A DNA stretch of 64,000 nt from Pelagerythrobacter aerophilus (GTDB taxonomy: Bacteria > Pseudomonadota > Alphaproteobacteria > Sphingomonadales > Sphingomonadaceae), in assembly GCF_003581645.1 (NCBI RefSeq), contig NZ_QXFK01000018.1:232501-296500 (forward strand), written 5' to 3'. The notes below the pieces were generated by a model, which was not told where the DNA came from, did no database searches, and saw only the letters and a list, made by a program, of their open reading frames with translations. The position numbers and the translations under genes were made by a program. Below are positions 45,381-55,402 of the stretch, piece after piece (within the stretch, counting starts at the first letter, position 1; every line of letters starts with the position of its first letter).

Positions 45381-46136
45381 ATGGCGACCGTTTCCGATTC
45401 CGTTCCAGATACGATTGTTCATTCGGCGCCGCGGTCCCACGATTTCATTGGCGACCAACGCTTTTTTACCCGACTTGCCATCGGGCTTGCGTTGTTCATC
45501 GTCGCTGCTTTCGCCCAGTTCGCGCTCCGCGGCATAGTCGACTATCGCGCCGCACCTTTCTGGGTCCACCTGCACGGCGGGCTCATGCTGGCGTGGCTGG
45601 CACTGTTCACGACGCAAAACTGGCTGATCGAACGGCGCGCCATCGTGCAGCATCGCATGCTCGGCCGGGTAGGCGTAGTGCTGGCGCTGCTGGTCGCTCT
45701 CACCGCAAGCTTCACCGGCTATTGGGCGGTCGCCATGGAACGTCAGCCCCCCTTCTTTCCGCCCGCCTATTTCATCGCACTGACGCAGGTCACCGCAGTG
45801 TTCTACATGGCGCTGGTGTTCTGGGCCGTCAGCCTTCGGCGCAACACGCAATGGCATCGGCGGCTGATGTTCGCATCGCTAATCCTGATTCTCGAGCCGG
45901 CGCTGGGGCGAGTGCTGCCACTGCCGCTGATGATGCCGTGGGGCGAATGGGTCGTGCTGGTCGTTCAACTCGCGGTATTCCTCATCATCCTGCGGCACGA
46001 TCGCAAGGCGCTCGGCCGCGTGCACGCCGCCACGTGGGCGGGCATCGCGACAGTGACCCTGCAGCATGTGGTGATCGAAGGCCTCGCCATCGCCCCGCCT
46101 TTCATCCGCTTTGCGGAAGCGATCGCCGCGCGCTGA
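45381..46136 (+). CDS. Polytopic membrane protein of unknown function
   Basis: 251 residues from ATG 45381, set by GGGGGGAGG. Six or seven membrane helices are visible. Several loops and helix ends hold histidines and arginines in phrases that look conserved: WVHLHGGLMLAW, QHRMLGRVG, WHRRLMFASLILILEPALGR and LQHVVIEGLA. The histidine spacing hints at a heme- or metal-binding membrane protein, but I do not recognise a family. It converges on the BCCT transporter gene with a 6-bp gap. Confidence 0.8.
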   Translation: MATVSDSVPDTIVHSAPRSHDFIGDQRFFTRLAIGLALFIVAAFAQFALRGIVDYRAAPFWVHLHGGLMLAWLALFTTQNWLIERRAIVQHRMLGRVGVVLALLVALTASFTGYWAVAMERQPPFFPPAYFIALTQVTAVFYMALVFWAVSLRRNTQWHRRLMFASLILILEPALGRVLPLPLMMPWGEWVVLVVQLAVFLIILRHDRKALGRVHAATWAGIATVTLQHVVIEGLAIAPPFIRFAEAIAAR

Positions 46137-46142
46137 GCGATC

Positions 46143-48131
46143 TCACGCCAGCCGCCGCGCCTGCCGGAAATGGGCGTAGCGGTTGAGCAGGTCGTGGATC
46201 ACCTGCGCGCTCGTATAGCCGGTCACGTCGTGCGCATGCTCGCCTTCGGAGCTGTGCGCCATCGCGCGGTAGTGGCGCCGTTCCCGCTCGTGCGACTTGC
46301 GCGTTTCGGCCCAGACGAAGCTTGGGGAGAGAAACTCGCGGCTGCGGATGGTGTAGCGGAACACACCCCGCTCGCCATGCGGCACGGTGAGCTCGATCCG
46401 GCCCTCGGCGTCCGCGAGTTCTGGCGCGAGACCGTTCTCCCGCAATTCCGCCGCCACTTCCTCCAGCGCCGGACGCGCCGTGCCGGTCAGGAATCCGCCG
46501 ATCTCGTCCTTGCCGAAAAACTGGGTGATGGAGGCGAGGCGCTGCTGCCAGCTCAGCTCCGGATCGGCCGGCGCGTCGGTCGGCTGGGAGAGGTCGGCAG
46601 CGGCGCCCACCGCTTCCATCTGCAGTGCGCGCAGAAGGCCGTAGCAGATGAAGACCAGAACCACCGCAAACGGCAGGGCGCTGGCGATCGCGGCCGTCTG
46701 CAGCGCCTCCAACCCGCCCGCGACCAGTAGGACCGCGGCGATGCCGCCGGCGCAGGCGGCCCAGAAGATGCGCTGCCAGACGGGCGGGTTCTCCGCGGCG
46801 CCGGACGTGATCATATCGATCACGAGCGCTCCCGAATCCGCCGACGTGACGAAGAAGGTTATCACCAGCAGCGTCGCGATCAGCGAGGTGATGGCCGACA
46901 GTGGCAGTTCGGAAAGCATCTCGAACAGCGCGACCGGCAAGTTGTCCTCCACGGTGGCGGCAATCGGCGCCGCACCGCTCATGTCGAGCCCCATGGCGGT
47001 ATTGCCGAACACCGTCATCCACAAGCAGGTGAACAGCACCGGGACCAGCAGGACGCCCCCGACGAACTGACGGATGGTCCGCCCACGCGAGATCCGGGCG
47101 ATGAACATGCCCACGAAGGGCGACCAGGCGATCCACCATCCCCAGTAGAACAGCGTCCAGTCGCCCAGCCACGGATTGGGCTCGTAAGCGTACATGCGGA
47201 AGGTCCGCTGAACGAACGCGCTGAGATAGGCGCCGACGTTCTGCACGAATGCCTCGAGCAGGAACACGGTCGATCCGGCGAAGAGCACGAAGAGCAGCAG
47301 CAGTACCGCGAGTATGATGTTGAGCTCCGACAGACGCTTCACGCCTCTATCGAGCCCGAGAAAGACCGACAGCGTCGCGAGTGCGGTGATCCCCGCGATC
47401 AGCAGGAGTTGCACCGCCGTATCGACCGGTACTCCGAACAGATAGCTGAAGCCGGCATTGACCTGCAGGACGCCTAGCCCGAGCGAAGTCGCGACGCCGA
47501 ACATCGTGCCCAGCACCGCGAACGTGTCGATCGCGTGACCGATCGGGCCGTTGATCCGCCGTCCGATCAGCGGAAACAGCGCCGAACGGATCGTCAGCGG
47601 CAAGCCGCGGCGGAAAGAGAAGTAGGCCAGCGCCAGCCCGACCACGACATAGATGCCCCAGGCGTGAAAGCCCCAGTGGAAGAAGGTCAGCACCATCGCC
47701 TGCCGTGCTGCATCGACAGTTCCGCCCTCCCCAACCGGCGGGGAGGCATAGTGCTGTATCGGCTCGGCGACGCCGAAGAAGACCAGGCCGATCCCCATCC
47801 CGGCGCTGAACAGCATCGCGAACCACGAGAGGTGGCTGTATTCGGGTTCGCTTTCGTCCGGCCCCAGCTTGATGTCGCCGTAGCGGCTGATCATGAGGAA
47901 TACGACGAAGATCAGGAAACCTGCGACCGATGCGATATAGAACCAGCCGAAATCGGCGACGATAACGTCTTGTACGTGGCCGAATAAAACGCCCGCACGA
48001 TCGGCGAACACCGCTCCCAACAGCGCGAAGGCGAGGATCAGTGCCGCGGAAACGAAGAAGACCGGCGGATTGACCTTGATCCGCGCGCTTTGCCCCGCGC
48101 TTGCCGCTTCCTTCAGGACTGGATCGTTCAC
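46143..48131 (-). CDS. BCCT-family betaine/choline/carnitine transporter (BetT-like)
   Basis: 662 residues from a GTG at 48131, preferred because GGGAG precedes it by six bases; an ATG at 48215 would nearly meet nadA. Twelve helices include the BCCT hallmark FYWGWWIAWSPFVGMFIARISRGRTIR and the glycine-rich GMGIGLVFFGVAEP. A cytoplasmic C-terminal extension (about 110 residues, helical then beta) resembles the osmosensing tail of BetT. It imports a quaternary ammonium compound with sodium or proton. Substrate is not readable. It is divergent from nadA across 127 bp. Confidence 0.93.
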   Translation of the reverse strand: MNDPVLKEAASAGQSARIKVNPPVFFVSAALILAFALLGAVFADRAGVLFGHVQDVIVADFGWFYIASVAGFLIFVVFLMISRYGDIKLGPDESEPEYSHLSWFAMLFSAGMGIGLVFFGVAEPIQHYASPPVGEGGTVDAARQAMVLTFFHWGFHAWGIYVVVGLALAYFSFRRGLPLTIRSALFPLIGRRINGPIGHAIDTFAVLGTMFGVATSLGLGVLQVNAGFSYLFGVPVDTAVQLLLIAGITALATLSVFLGLDRGVKRLSELNIILAVLLLLFVLFAGSTVFLLEAFVQNVGAYLSAFVQRTFRMYAYEPNPWLGDWTLFYWGWWIAWSPFVGMFIARISRGRTIRQFVGGVLLVPVLFTCLWMTVFGNTAMGLDMSGAAPIAATVEDNLPVALFEMLSELPLSAITSLIATLLVITFFVTSADSGALVIDMITSGAAENPPVWQRIFWAACAGGIAAVLLVAGGLEALQTAAIASALPFAVVLVFICYGLLRALQMEAVGAAADLSQPTDAPADPELSWQQRLASITQFFGKDEIGGFLTGTARPALEEVAAELRENGLAPELADAEGRIELTVPHGERGVFRYTIRSREFLSPSFVWAETRKSHERERRHYRAMAHSSEGEHAHDVTGYTSAQVIHDLLNRYAHFRQARRLA

Positions 48132-48258
48132 ACGGCTCTCCCAACTACCTCCAGCGATCAACGCCTGCCCGCGCTGTCGATCGTCCTCGTTCCCCCAAGA
48201 ATAACCCCGCGACATGAGCGCGGCCGCTTCCTATATGCCAACGCGACAGGAGATTGGC

Positions 48259-49245
48259 ATGTCTATTGAACGCAATATCCCCGCTGGAACCGATCTGCTC
48301 GCGGAGATCGACCGCCTGCGCAAGGAGCGCAACGCTGTGATCCTGGCGCATTACTACCAGAAGCCCGACATTCAGGACCTCGCCGATTTCGTGGGCGATT
48401 CCCTCGAACTCTCGCGCAAGGCGGCCGAGACGGACGCCGACGTGATCGCGTTCTGCGGCGTGAAGTTCATGGCCGACACGGCCAAGATCCTCAGCCCCGA
48501 CAAGATCGTCGTCCTGCCCGACATGGACGCCGGGTGCAGTCTGGAGGATTCCTGCCCGCCGGAGAAGTTCAAGGCTTTCCGGGAGGCGCACCCCGATCAT
48601 ATCGCGCTGACCTACATCAACTGCTCGACCGAAGTGAAAGCCCTGTCCGATGTGATCGTCACCAGTTCCTCGGCCGAAACGATCATCAGTCAGATCCCCG
48701 AGGATCAGCCGATCATCTTCGGCCCCGACCGGCACCTGGGCGGCTATCTCAGCCGCAAGTTCAACCGTGAGATGCTGCTCTGGCCCGGCGTGTGCATCGT
48801 GCACGAGGCTTTCAGCGAGACCGAGCTGTTGAAGCTCAAGGAACAGTATCCGAGCGCCCCCGTCGCCGCACATCCCGAGTGCCCGCCGACGATCATCGAT
48901 CATGCGGACTACGTCGGCTCGACGAGCGGCATTCTCCAGTTCGCCAGCACGTTCGACGGCGACACGCTGATCGTCGCGACGGAACCGCACATCATCCACC
49001 AGATGGAAAAGGCGCTGCCGGAGAAGAATTTCATCGGCGCCCCCGGGGCGGACGGCAACTGCAGTTGCAACATCTGCCCCTATATGGCGCTCAACACGAT
49101 GGAGAAGCTCTACGCCTGCCTGCGCGACCTCGAGCCGCGCATCGAGATCGAGGAAGGCCTGCGCCTCAAGGCCAAGCAGAGCCTCGACCGCATGCTGGAG
49201 ATGGCCAGCGGTACGATCGGTAAGGGCGATTTGGGCAGGGTTTAG
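48259..49245 (+). CDS. nadA: Quinolinate synthase A
   Basis: 328 residues from ATG 48259 after AGGAG. Landmarks are LAHYYQKPDIQDLADFVGDSLELS, the Fe-S cysteine regions FCGVKFMADTAK and GNCSCNICPYMALN, and HPECPPTI. It condenses iminoaspartate with dihydroxyacetone phosphate to quinolinate, the second step of NAD synthesis, using a 4Fe-4S cluster. nadB and nadC are not in the window. The gene appears to be monocistronic. Cysteine placement matches the bacterial family. Confidence 0.97.
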   Translation: MSIERNIPAGTDLLAEIDRLRKERNAVILAHYYQKPDIQDLADFVGDSLELSRKAAETDADVIAFCGVKFMADTAKILSPDKIVVLPDMDAGCSLEDSCPPEKFKAFREAHPDHIALTYINCSTEVKALSDVIVTSSSAETIISQIPEDQPIIFGPDRHLGGYLSRKFNREMLLWPGVCIVHEAFSETELLKLKEQYPSAPVAAHPECPPTIIDHADYVGSTSGILQFASTFDGDTLIVATEPHIIHQMEKALPEKNFIGAPGADGNCSCNICPYMALNTMEKLYACLRDLEPRIEIEEGLRLKAKQSLDRMLEMASGTIGKGDLGRV

Positions 49246-49399
49246 CTCTCCCTCAAATCTGCGTCCGCCGGCCTCCTCCGTCCGTCGTCCCTGCGAGGGG
49301 CAACGGGTCGGTGCGCGCGCGTAACAGTCCGATCGCACCGTACCCCTTTGATCGGGCGGCGAAATGGCTATGGTCCGGCACGTCCACAAAGAGGTGCCA

Positions 49400-51520
49400 A
49401 TGCTGCTGAACCGCAAGACCGCTTTCGCTCTCGCCTTCCTCTCGCTGCCCGCCGCACTCGTCGCGCAGGATGCGGTATCGGAAGATCCCTACATCTGGCT
49501 CGAGGAAATCCAGGGCGAGCGCGCGCTCCAGCAGGTCGAGGAGTGGAATGCGGAGACCGAGGCGAAGCTGACCGGCGAGCCCGAATATGCGATCGCCAAG
49601 GCCTGGGCACGGCAGATCCTCGACGATGAGCGGCAGATCGCGATGCCCACCGCCATCCAGGGCGATCAGGTCACCAACCTCTGGCGCGACAAGGACAACC
49701 CTCGCGGCCTGTGGCGCATCGCCCCCCTCGACAGCTATCTCGCCGGTGCGCCCGAATGGCGCGTGCTGATCGATGTCGACGCGCTCGGCAAGCAGGAGGG
49801 TGAAAGCTGGGTCTGGCACGGCGCCAACTGCCTCGCGCCCGAATATACCCGCTGCCTCGTCTCGCTCAGCCCCGGCGGCACCGACGCCGACGTGGTGCGC
49901 GAGTTCGACATCACGACCGGCGCCTTCGTCGAGGGCGGCTTCACCTTGCCCGCCGCGAAGTCGAACGTCGCCTGGTTCGACGCCGACACACTGATGGTCG
50001 GCACCGAATACGGCGCCGGCAGCATGACGGATTCAGGCTATCCGCGGCAAATCCGCCTGTGGAAGCGGGGAACCGATCTCGCCGAGGCACCGCAACTGGT
50101 CGAAGCCGAGCAGGAAGCGGTGAGCGCCGGCGCGTTCTCGATCCTTGATGGTGAGACCCGCTGGCGTTTCGTCAATGTTTCGCCCAGTTTCTGGACCAAC
50201 CGCGTCAGCCTCGTGCGCGAAGATGGCTCCACCGTAGCCCTGCCGTTGCCTGAGGACGCCGATTTTCAGGACGTGCTCGGCGGCCGGGTGATCGCCAAGC
50301 TCAATGCCCCGCTCAAGCAGGACGGCACGACCTTCGCCGCCGGCTCGCTGGTCTCATGGCCCCTCACGGAGATCGCCGCCGGAGGCGAAGCCGCACCTTC
50401 GCTGGTCTTTGCGCCGAGCACCTCGCAGGCGCTGGAGGAAGTCGCCGCGTCGGAAGGCAAGCTGTGGATCAAACTGCTCGACGACGTCTCGGGCAAGCTC
50501 GTGGCGCTGACACCGGGGGCAAACGGCTGGACGGCCGAGGACATGGCGCTGCCCGATAATTCCACCCTCTCGCTCGCCGCAGTAAGCGGCAACGGCGATC
50601 TGGCACTCGTGACGGTCGAGGGCATGCTGACCCCGCCCACGCTCTACGCCGCCACACCGGGCGCCGAACCGCGCGTCGTCGATTCGATGCCCGCGCAGTT
50701 CGATGCCGCGAAATTCGCGGTCGAGCAGCGCTTCGCCACTTCCAAGGACGGCACCAAGGTCCCCTACTACATCGTCCGCCCGAAGGACGCCGAGGGACCG
50801 CTACCGACGTTGATGCACGCCTACGGCGGCTTTCGCGCGGCGCAGACGCCGAAGTATCTCACCGCCGAGCCCTACCGCAGCGGCCCGCTGGCGCTGTTCT
50901 GGCTCGAGGAAGGCCACGCTTATGTTCTCGCCAATATCCGCGGCGGTGGCGAATACGGACCGCGCTGGCACGAGGATGCCCTGCGCGAGAAGCGACAGAA
51001 CAGCTTCGACGATCTTCATGCGGTGGCCGAGGATCTGATCGCGAACGACCTTGCCGTAGCGGACGGGATCGGCATCTCGGGCCGTTCCAACGGCGGCGTG
51101 CTCGTCGGCGCCGCGGCGAACCAGCGGCCGGACCTCCATGCCGCCGTCATCTCCGGCTCACCGCTCGACGACATGAAGCGGTACAACAAGCTGCTCGCCG
51201 GCGCCTCGTGGATGGGCGAATACGGCAACCCCGACGTGCCCGAGGACTGGGCCTTCATGAAGGAATGGTCGCCCTACCAGAACCTGCGCGCGGTCGAGGG
51301 CTATCCGGCGACGTTCTACTACAGCTCGACTCTCGACGATCGGGTCCACCCCGGCCATGCGCGCAAGATGGCCGCGAAGCACGAGGCGCTGGGGCAGACC
51401 TTCTACTTCCACGAATACCGCGAAGGTGGCCATTCGGTGGGGGCGGACCATGCCGAGGATGCGAAGCGCGCCGCACTGCTGCTGACCTTCCTCAATCGCG
51501 AGCTGGCGAAGATCGACTGA
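49400..51520 (+). CDS. Secreted prolyl-oligopeptidase (S9) family peptidase
   Basis: 706 residues from ATG 49400 with AGAGG upstream; an in-frame ATG at 49364 lacks a site. A signal peptide ends near residue 20 (AALVAQ). The propeller domain covers about 60-430 and the alpha/beta-hydrolase domain about 440-706. The catalytic Ser is in GISGRSNGGV (about residue 561), Asp in STLDDRVHPG (about 648), and His in REGGHSVGA (about 682). S9 enzymes cut proline-containing peptides; a periplasmic one would process imported peptides. The usual secreted-POP order is intact. Confidence 0.92.
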   Translation: MLLNRKTAFALAFLSLPAALVAQDAVSEDPYIWLEEIQGERALQQVEEWNAETEAKLTGEPEYAIAKAWARQILDDERQIAMPTAIQGDQVTNLWRDKDNPRGLWRIAPLDSYLAGAPEWRVLIDVDALGKQEGESWVWHGANCLAPEYTRCLVSLSPGGTDADVVREFDITTGAFVEGGFTLPAAKSNVAWFDADTLMVGTEYGAGSMTDSGYPRQIRLWKRGTDLAEAPQLVEAEQEAVSAGAFSILDGETRWRFVNVSPSFWTNRVSLVREDGSTVALPLPEDADFQDVLGGRVIAKLNAPLKQDGTTFAAGSLVSWPLTEIAAGGEAAPSLVFAPSTSQALEEVAASEGKLWIKLLDDVSGKLVALTPGANGWTAEDMALPDNSTLSLAAVSGNGDLALVTVEGMLTPPTLYAATPGAEPRVVDSMPAQFDAAKFAVEQRFATSKDGTKVPYYIVRPKDAEGPLPTLMHAYGGFRAAQTPKYLTAEPYRSGPLALFWLEEGHAYVLANIRGGGEYGPRWHEDALREKRQNSFDDLHAVAEDLIANDLAVADGIGISGRSNGGVLVGAAANQRPDLHAAVISGSPLDDMKRYNKLLAGASWMGEYGNPDVPEDWAFMKEWSPYQNLRAVEGYPATFYYSSTLDDRVHPGHARKMAAKHEALGQTFYFHEYREGGHSVGADHAEDAKRAALLLTFLNRELAKID

Positions 51521-51560
51521 GCGTGCGGCGACCGATCGCCCACTTGAGCGTTGACCCCGC

Positions 51561-52892
51561 ATGACCGCGGATCTCAGATGGCTGCTCGCGCGGCTCGGGG
51601 CAAATTACTGGTTCTATCCAGCGTTGTTCTCGATTGCTGCGGCCGCGCTGGCATTCTTCCTGGTCTATCTCGACCGGATCGGCGCGGCCGAGTTCCTCAG
51701 CCAGGTGGAGACGATCGTACCGGCCCGGCCCAACGGCGCGGCCAACATGCTGACCGTGATGGCCGGATCGATGATCGGCGTCGCCTCGACCGTGTTTTCG
51801 ATCACCATCGCCGCGGTCGCTTACGCCAGCGGGACATACGGTCCGCGGCTACTGACGAATTTCCTGGAGGATCGCGGCAACCAGTTAAGCCTCGCCACGT
51901 TCATCGGAACCTTCGTTTACGCGCTCACCGTGCTGCGGACCGTGCGTGCGGAAGACGAAGTGCCCGCCACGGCCGAAGGGGCTATTGCCACCACGCTTCC
52001 CGGCTTCGTGCCGCAGCTATCGCTGCTGGTCGCTTATCTGCTGATGGCGCTGTCGGTGGCGGTGCTCGTCTACTTTCTCAACCACATCCCTTCCAGCATC
52101 CGCATCAACAGCGTGCTGCACGGCATCGGCAAGCGCTTACTCGCCGATATCGAGGACAATTACCCGTGTGATCAGAACGCCGGCGAAGAGGCAGAGGCAC
52201 CGCTTGGTACGCCCGTGCCGAGCGAGTACACGGGCTATGTCCAGATGATCGACTACGATGAACTGGCGACGCTTGCGGCGAAGGCTGACTGCACGATTGC
52301 GCTGGAGGTGCGGACCGGCGACTTCGTTCACCCCGGAATGGCGCTGGTTCGGGTGTGCGAGGGTGAACCTGACGAGGCATTCGAAGCTGCTGCGGCAAAC
52401 GCCTTCTCGTTCGGTGCCACGCGCACGGCGGAGCAGGATCCGCAGTTCCTGATCGATGAGCTGGTCGAGATCGCGCTCCGCGCGCTATCGCCGGCGATCA
52501 ACGACCCCTTCACCGCGATCAACGCGCTCCACTGGCTCGGCGCTGCCACTGCAGAGCTGGGACGGCGCGACCTGCGGCGGCGATGGGAAGACCACCCCGA
52601 ACACCCACGCGTGCACCCCTTGCCGGAAACATTCGGCCACTTCCTGCACCGCGGATTCGGTGCCGTCCGCAGCGCTGTCGCCACCAGTCCTGTTGCCGCG
52701 CTGGTGATGTTCGACGTCCTGCGCGCCGCCGCAGCGCCGATAACCGATCGGGCGCGAATCCTCATGCTGCGCGAGGAAGGCGCACGGCTCTACGAACAGG
52801 CGCAGCTCGCTATCGGAGGGCCCGACATGCGCGACGTCGCAGACCGGTACAGCAGCTTCCTGCGCGCCTTCCCCGACCTGCCGGCGCGTTAG
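51561..52892 (+). CDS. DUF2254 membrane protein
   Basis: 443 residues. Four N-terminal membrane helices (about 18-36, 62-86, 107-127 and 143-168) precede a large cytoplasmic or periplasmic domain. The DUF2254 pattern is clear: ANMLTVMAGSMIGVASTVFSITIAAV, GPRLLTNFLEDRGNQ, and LAPSINDPFTAINALHWLG-like ALSPAINDPFTAINAL. Function is unknown in the family. Its stop TAG is interleaved with the convergent EamA gene. The upstream 40 bp hold only a short leader. Confidence 0.9.
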   Translation: MTADLRWLLARLGANYWFYPALFSIAAAALAFFLVYLDRIGAAEFLSQVETIVPARPNGAANMLTVMAGSMIGVASTVFSITIAAVAYASGTYGPRLLTNFLEDRGNQLSLATFIGTFVYALTVLRTVRAEDEVPATAEGAIATTLPGFVPQLSLLVAYLLMALSVAVLVYFLNHIPSSIRINSVLHGIGKRLLADIEDNYPCDQNAGEEAEAPLGTPVPSEYTGYVQMIDYDELATLAAKADCTIALEVRTGDFVHPGMALVRVCEGEPDEAFEAAAANAFSFGATRTAEQDPQFLIDELVEIALRALSPAINDPFTAINALHWLGAATAELGRRDLRRRWEDHPEHPRVHPLPETFGHFLHRGFGAVRSAVATSPVAALVMFDVLRAAAAPITDRARILMLREEGARLYEQAQLAIGGPDMRDVADRYSSFLRAFPDLPAR

Positions 52893-53812
52893 CGTTCCGG
52901 TGGCACGGCGCGTGCGGCGCGCGGCTCCGCCAGCTTGGCGATCACGAGCGCGCAGGCGACAAGCGCCATGCCGGCGATGTCCGGCAGGGCGAGCGTTTCG
53001 CCGAACGCTAGCCAGCCGATCGCGGCGGCAATGGCCGGCTGAGTCAGCAGCGCGACCCCGATCACCAGCGGCGGAAAGTGCTTGAGCGAAAACACGAGCA
53101 GGCCCTGTCCGACGATCTGGCTCGAGATCGCAAGGCCCACCACAGGCCCCCATCCCGCCGCTCCCGGCCAGACCGGCTCGCCCAGCACCAGCGCCACCGC
53201 AAGCAATACGGGTGCCGCTGCGAGACCCACCAGCAGCAGCACGGTCCACTGCCCCAGCCCCGCCCGTGCGCGCTGCGCAGGCAGCAGGTAGAACGCGTAG
53301 AACACGCCGGCGAGCAGGCAGAACAGGTCGCCCACCAGAGTCACCGTCGAAACCTCGAAGCTCTGTCCCATGAGGATCGCGGCGCCACCCAGCGCGGCAG
53401 CAAGTGCGAGCACTTCGCGCACACCGGGCATGCGGCGAAGTGCCAACAGCCCCCAAACCATCAGGATCACGCTGCCCGAATTGCCGAACAGCGTCGCATT
53501 CGCGAGCCGCGTGCGTTCGATTCCCACATGCCAGCTCGCCAGATCGAAGGCGAAGAACAGCCCCGCCAGGGCGACCAAGAACCCGAGCCGCCAATCGAGC
53601 GGTCTTGGCGAACGCGCGCGCCAGGCGAGCAGTGCGATGACGGGCAGAGCGACGACCATGCGCCAGAACCCGGCGGCGACCGGGCCCGTGTCAGCCATGC
53701 GCACGAACCACGGGCCGAAGGCGAGGGCGACGTTGCCACCGACGAGCGCGGCGAAGTGCCAGGCGCCGGCCTGATAGTTTTTCTGGCCCTCCGGTTCGGT
53801 TGTGATCGCCAT
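52889..53812 (-). CDS. EamA/DMT-superfamily permease
   Basis: 307 residues with ten hydrophobic segments arranged in two EamA halves, the repeats starting near GNVALAFGPWFVRMADTGPVAAGFWRM and near LVGDLFCLLAGVFYAFYLL. ALLTQPAIAAAIGWLAFGE is the typical end of the second half. DMT proteins export or exchange amino acids, nucleotide sugars and other metabolites; the substrate cannot be read. It is divergent from the Old Yellow Enzyme gene with 54 bp between starts. Confidence 0.92.
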   Translation of the reverse strand: MAITTEPEGQKNYQAGAWHFAALVGGNVALAFGPWFVRMADTGPVAAGFWRMVVALPVIALLAWRARSPRPLDWRLGFLVALAGLFFAFDLASWHVGIERTRLANATLFGNSGSVILMVWGLLALRRMPGVREVLALAAALGGAAILMGQSFEVSTVTLVGDLFCLLAGVFYAFYLLPAQRARAGLGQWTVLLLVGLAAAPVLLAVALVLGEPVWPGAAGWGPVVGLAISSQIVGQGLLVFSLKHFPPLVIGVALLTQPAIAAAIGWLAFGETLALPDIAGMALVACALVIAKLAEPRAARAVPPER

Positions 53813-53866
53813 GGCCGGCCCCTAGCTCCAAACACAGAAAGCGACAGCAAAAAGGATGTGTCCCGA

Positions 53867-54973
53867 ATGCACGAGAATCTGTTCGAACCGCTGACCATGG
53901 GCGCTCTCGAGGCGAAGAACCGCATTTTCATGGCGCCGCTGACGCGCGGCCGCGCGACTCTTCCGGGCGTGGTGCCGAACGAGATGATGACGACCTACTA
54001 TCGCCAGCGCGCCGGCGCGGGGCTCATCATCAGCGAGGCGACCGGGATCAGCGTCGAAGGGTCGGGCTGGCCGGGAGCGCCGGGCATCTGGAGCGAGGAG
54101 CAGATCGACGGCTGGAAACCCGTCACCGATGCCGTGCACCGCGAAGGCGGGCTGATCGTGCTCCAGCTCTGGCACATGGGCCGGCTGGTTCATCCCGATT
54201 TCCTCGACGGCGCACCGCCTGTCTCCTCCAGCGCGACGACCGCGCCGGGCCACGCGCACACCTACGAAGGACGCAAGGACTACGAACCGGCCCGCGCGCT
54301 GAGCATCGAGGACATCGCGCGGGTGGTCGAGGACTATCGCAAGGCGGCGGAGAACGCGAAGAAGGCCGGGTTCGATGGCGTCCAGCTTCATGGCGCGAAT
54401 GGCTATCTGATCGACCAGTTCCTGCGCGATTCGACCAACCTGCGCGACGACAAGTACGGCGGCTCGCCGGAAAACCGCGCGCGCCTGCTGCGCGAGGTGC
54501 TGACGGCATTGATCGACGTCTGGGGGGCAGACCGCGTCGGTCTGCGCCTTTCACCCAACGGCGAAACGCAAGGCTGCGACGACAGCGACCCCGCGGCGAC
54601 CTTCGGTGCGGCGGCCAGGGTGGTGCAGGATCTCGGCATTGCCTTTCTCGAACTGCGCGAACCGGGGCCCGAGGGCACCTTCGGCAGCACCGAGGTGCCC
54701 AAGCAGAGCCCGCTGATCCGCAGCATCTATTCGGGACCGCTGATCCTCAACTCCGACTATGACGCTGTGCAGGCCGCAGCGGACCTGGAGGCAGGCCGCG
54801 CCGACGCCATCAGCTTCGGCCGTCCGTTCATCTCGAATCCCGATCTGCCCGAACGCATCCGCACTGGCGCCGATCTCGCGCCGAACAAGGGCGTGCCGCA
54901 AAGCTGGTACGGGCGCGGGCCCGAAGGTTACATCGACTACCCGACGCTGATGGAGCAGAGCGCGGCGGCCTGA
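53867..54973 (+). CDS. Old Yellow Enzyme-type alkene reductase (NemA-like)
   Basis: 368 residues from ATG 53867, with AAGGAT about ten bases upstream. A FMN-dependent TIM barrel starting NLFEPLTMGALEAKNRIFMAPLTR. The active-site H-G-A-N is in VQLHGANGYLIDQFLRDSTN, followed by DDKYGGSPENRARLL. FGRPFISNPDLPERI closes the flavin site. It reduces activated carbon-carbon double bonds, such as enones or maleimides, with NAD(P)H. Length and motifs match the NemA/OYE class. It is divergent from the DMT gene. Confidence 0.95.
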   Translation: MHENLFEPLTMGALEAKNRIFMAPLTRGRATLPGVVPNEMMTTYYRQRAGAGLIISEATGISVEGSGWPGAPGIWSEEQIDGWKPVTDAVHREGGLIVLQLWHMGRLVHPDFLDGAPPVSSSATTAPGHAHTYEGRKDYEPARALSIEDIARVVEDYRKAAENAKKAGFDGVQLHGANGYLIDQFLRDSTNLRDDKYGGSPENRARLLREVLTALIDVWGADRVGLRLSPNGETQGCDDSDPAATFGAAARVVQDLGIAFLELREPGPEGTFGSTEVPKQSPLIRSIYSGPLILNSDYDAVQAAADLEAGRADAISFGRPFISNPDLPERIRTGADLAPNKGVPQSWYGRGPEGYIDYPTLMEQSAAA

Positions 54974-55039
54974 GACAGGGGGTCCGACGGTGAGGGAGGA
55001 GGACGGCAGCTTTCGCCAGGCGGCCGCCCTCCCCGGGCC

Positions 55040-55402
55040 CTAATCTCCCTCAGCCTCGGGCGTGGCCGGCGCCGGGGCGGGGTTGAGTTGAATCTGCGGA
55101 GGAGCATCGGCGTTTGCGTCCTCATCCGCGGCAGCGTCCTCTTCGTCCGAGTCCTGCGTGTCTGCCGCTTCGTCCGTATCCTCCTCCGCTGCATCGTCCC
55201 CGGCCGCGCCGTCGCCGGTCGGCTCGGTGCGCAGCGGGGGCGATTGCGAGCGGACGGTGTCGAGCGGCAGCATCTCGTCGCTGATCGTACCGCCGAGCAC
55301 TTCGCCTTCGGCCGTGCCTTCGTCCGCACCATCGTCGGCGCCGCCGTCGCAGGCCGCGAGGAGCACCGCCAGTGCCGCCACCGCAATCGTCTTGTGCATC
55401 AT
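55040..55402 (-). CDS. Acidic lipoprotein of unknown function, coupled to lipB
   Basis: 120 residues from ATG 55402 (an adjacent ATG at 55399 is possible). The lipobox LAAC gives a lipidated Cys near residue 18. The remainder is very rich in Asp, Glu, Ala, Gly and Pro ([20 protein letters not shown]-like runs), so it is probably disordered. The start overlaps the lipB stop by ATGA, so the gene is translated with lipB although no shared function is evident. Composition this biased invites false alignments; no family is claimed. Confidence 0.75.
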   Translation of the reverse strand: MMHKTIAVAALAVLLAACDGGADDGADEGTAEGEVLGGTISDEMLPLDTVRSQSPPLRTEPTGDGAAGDDAAEEDTDEAADTQDSDEEDAAADEDANADAPPQIQLNPAPAPATPEAEGD

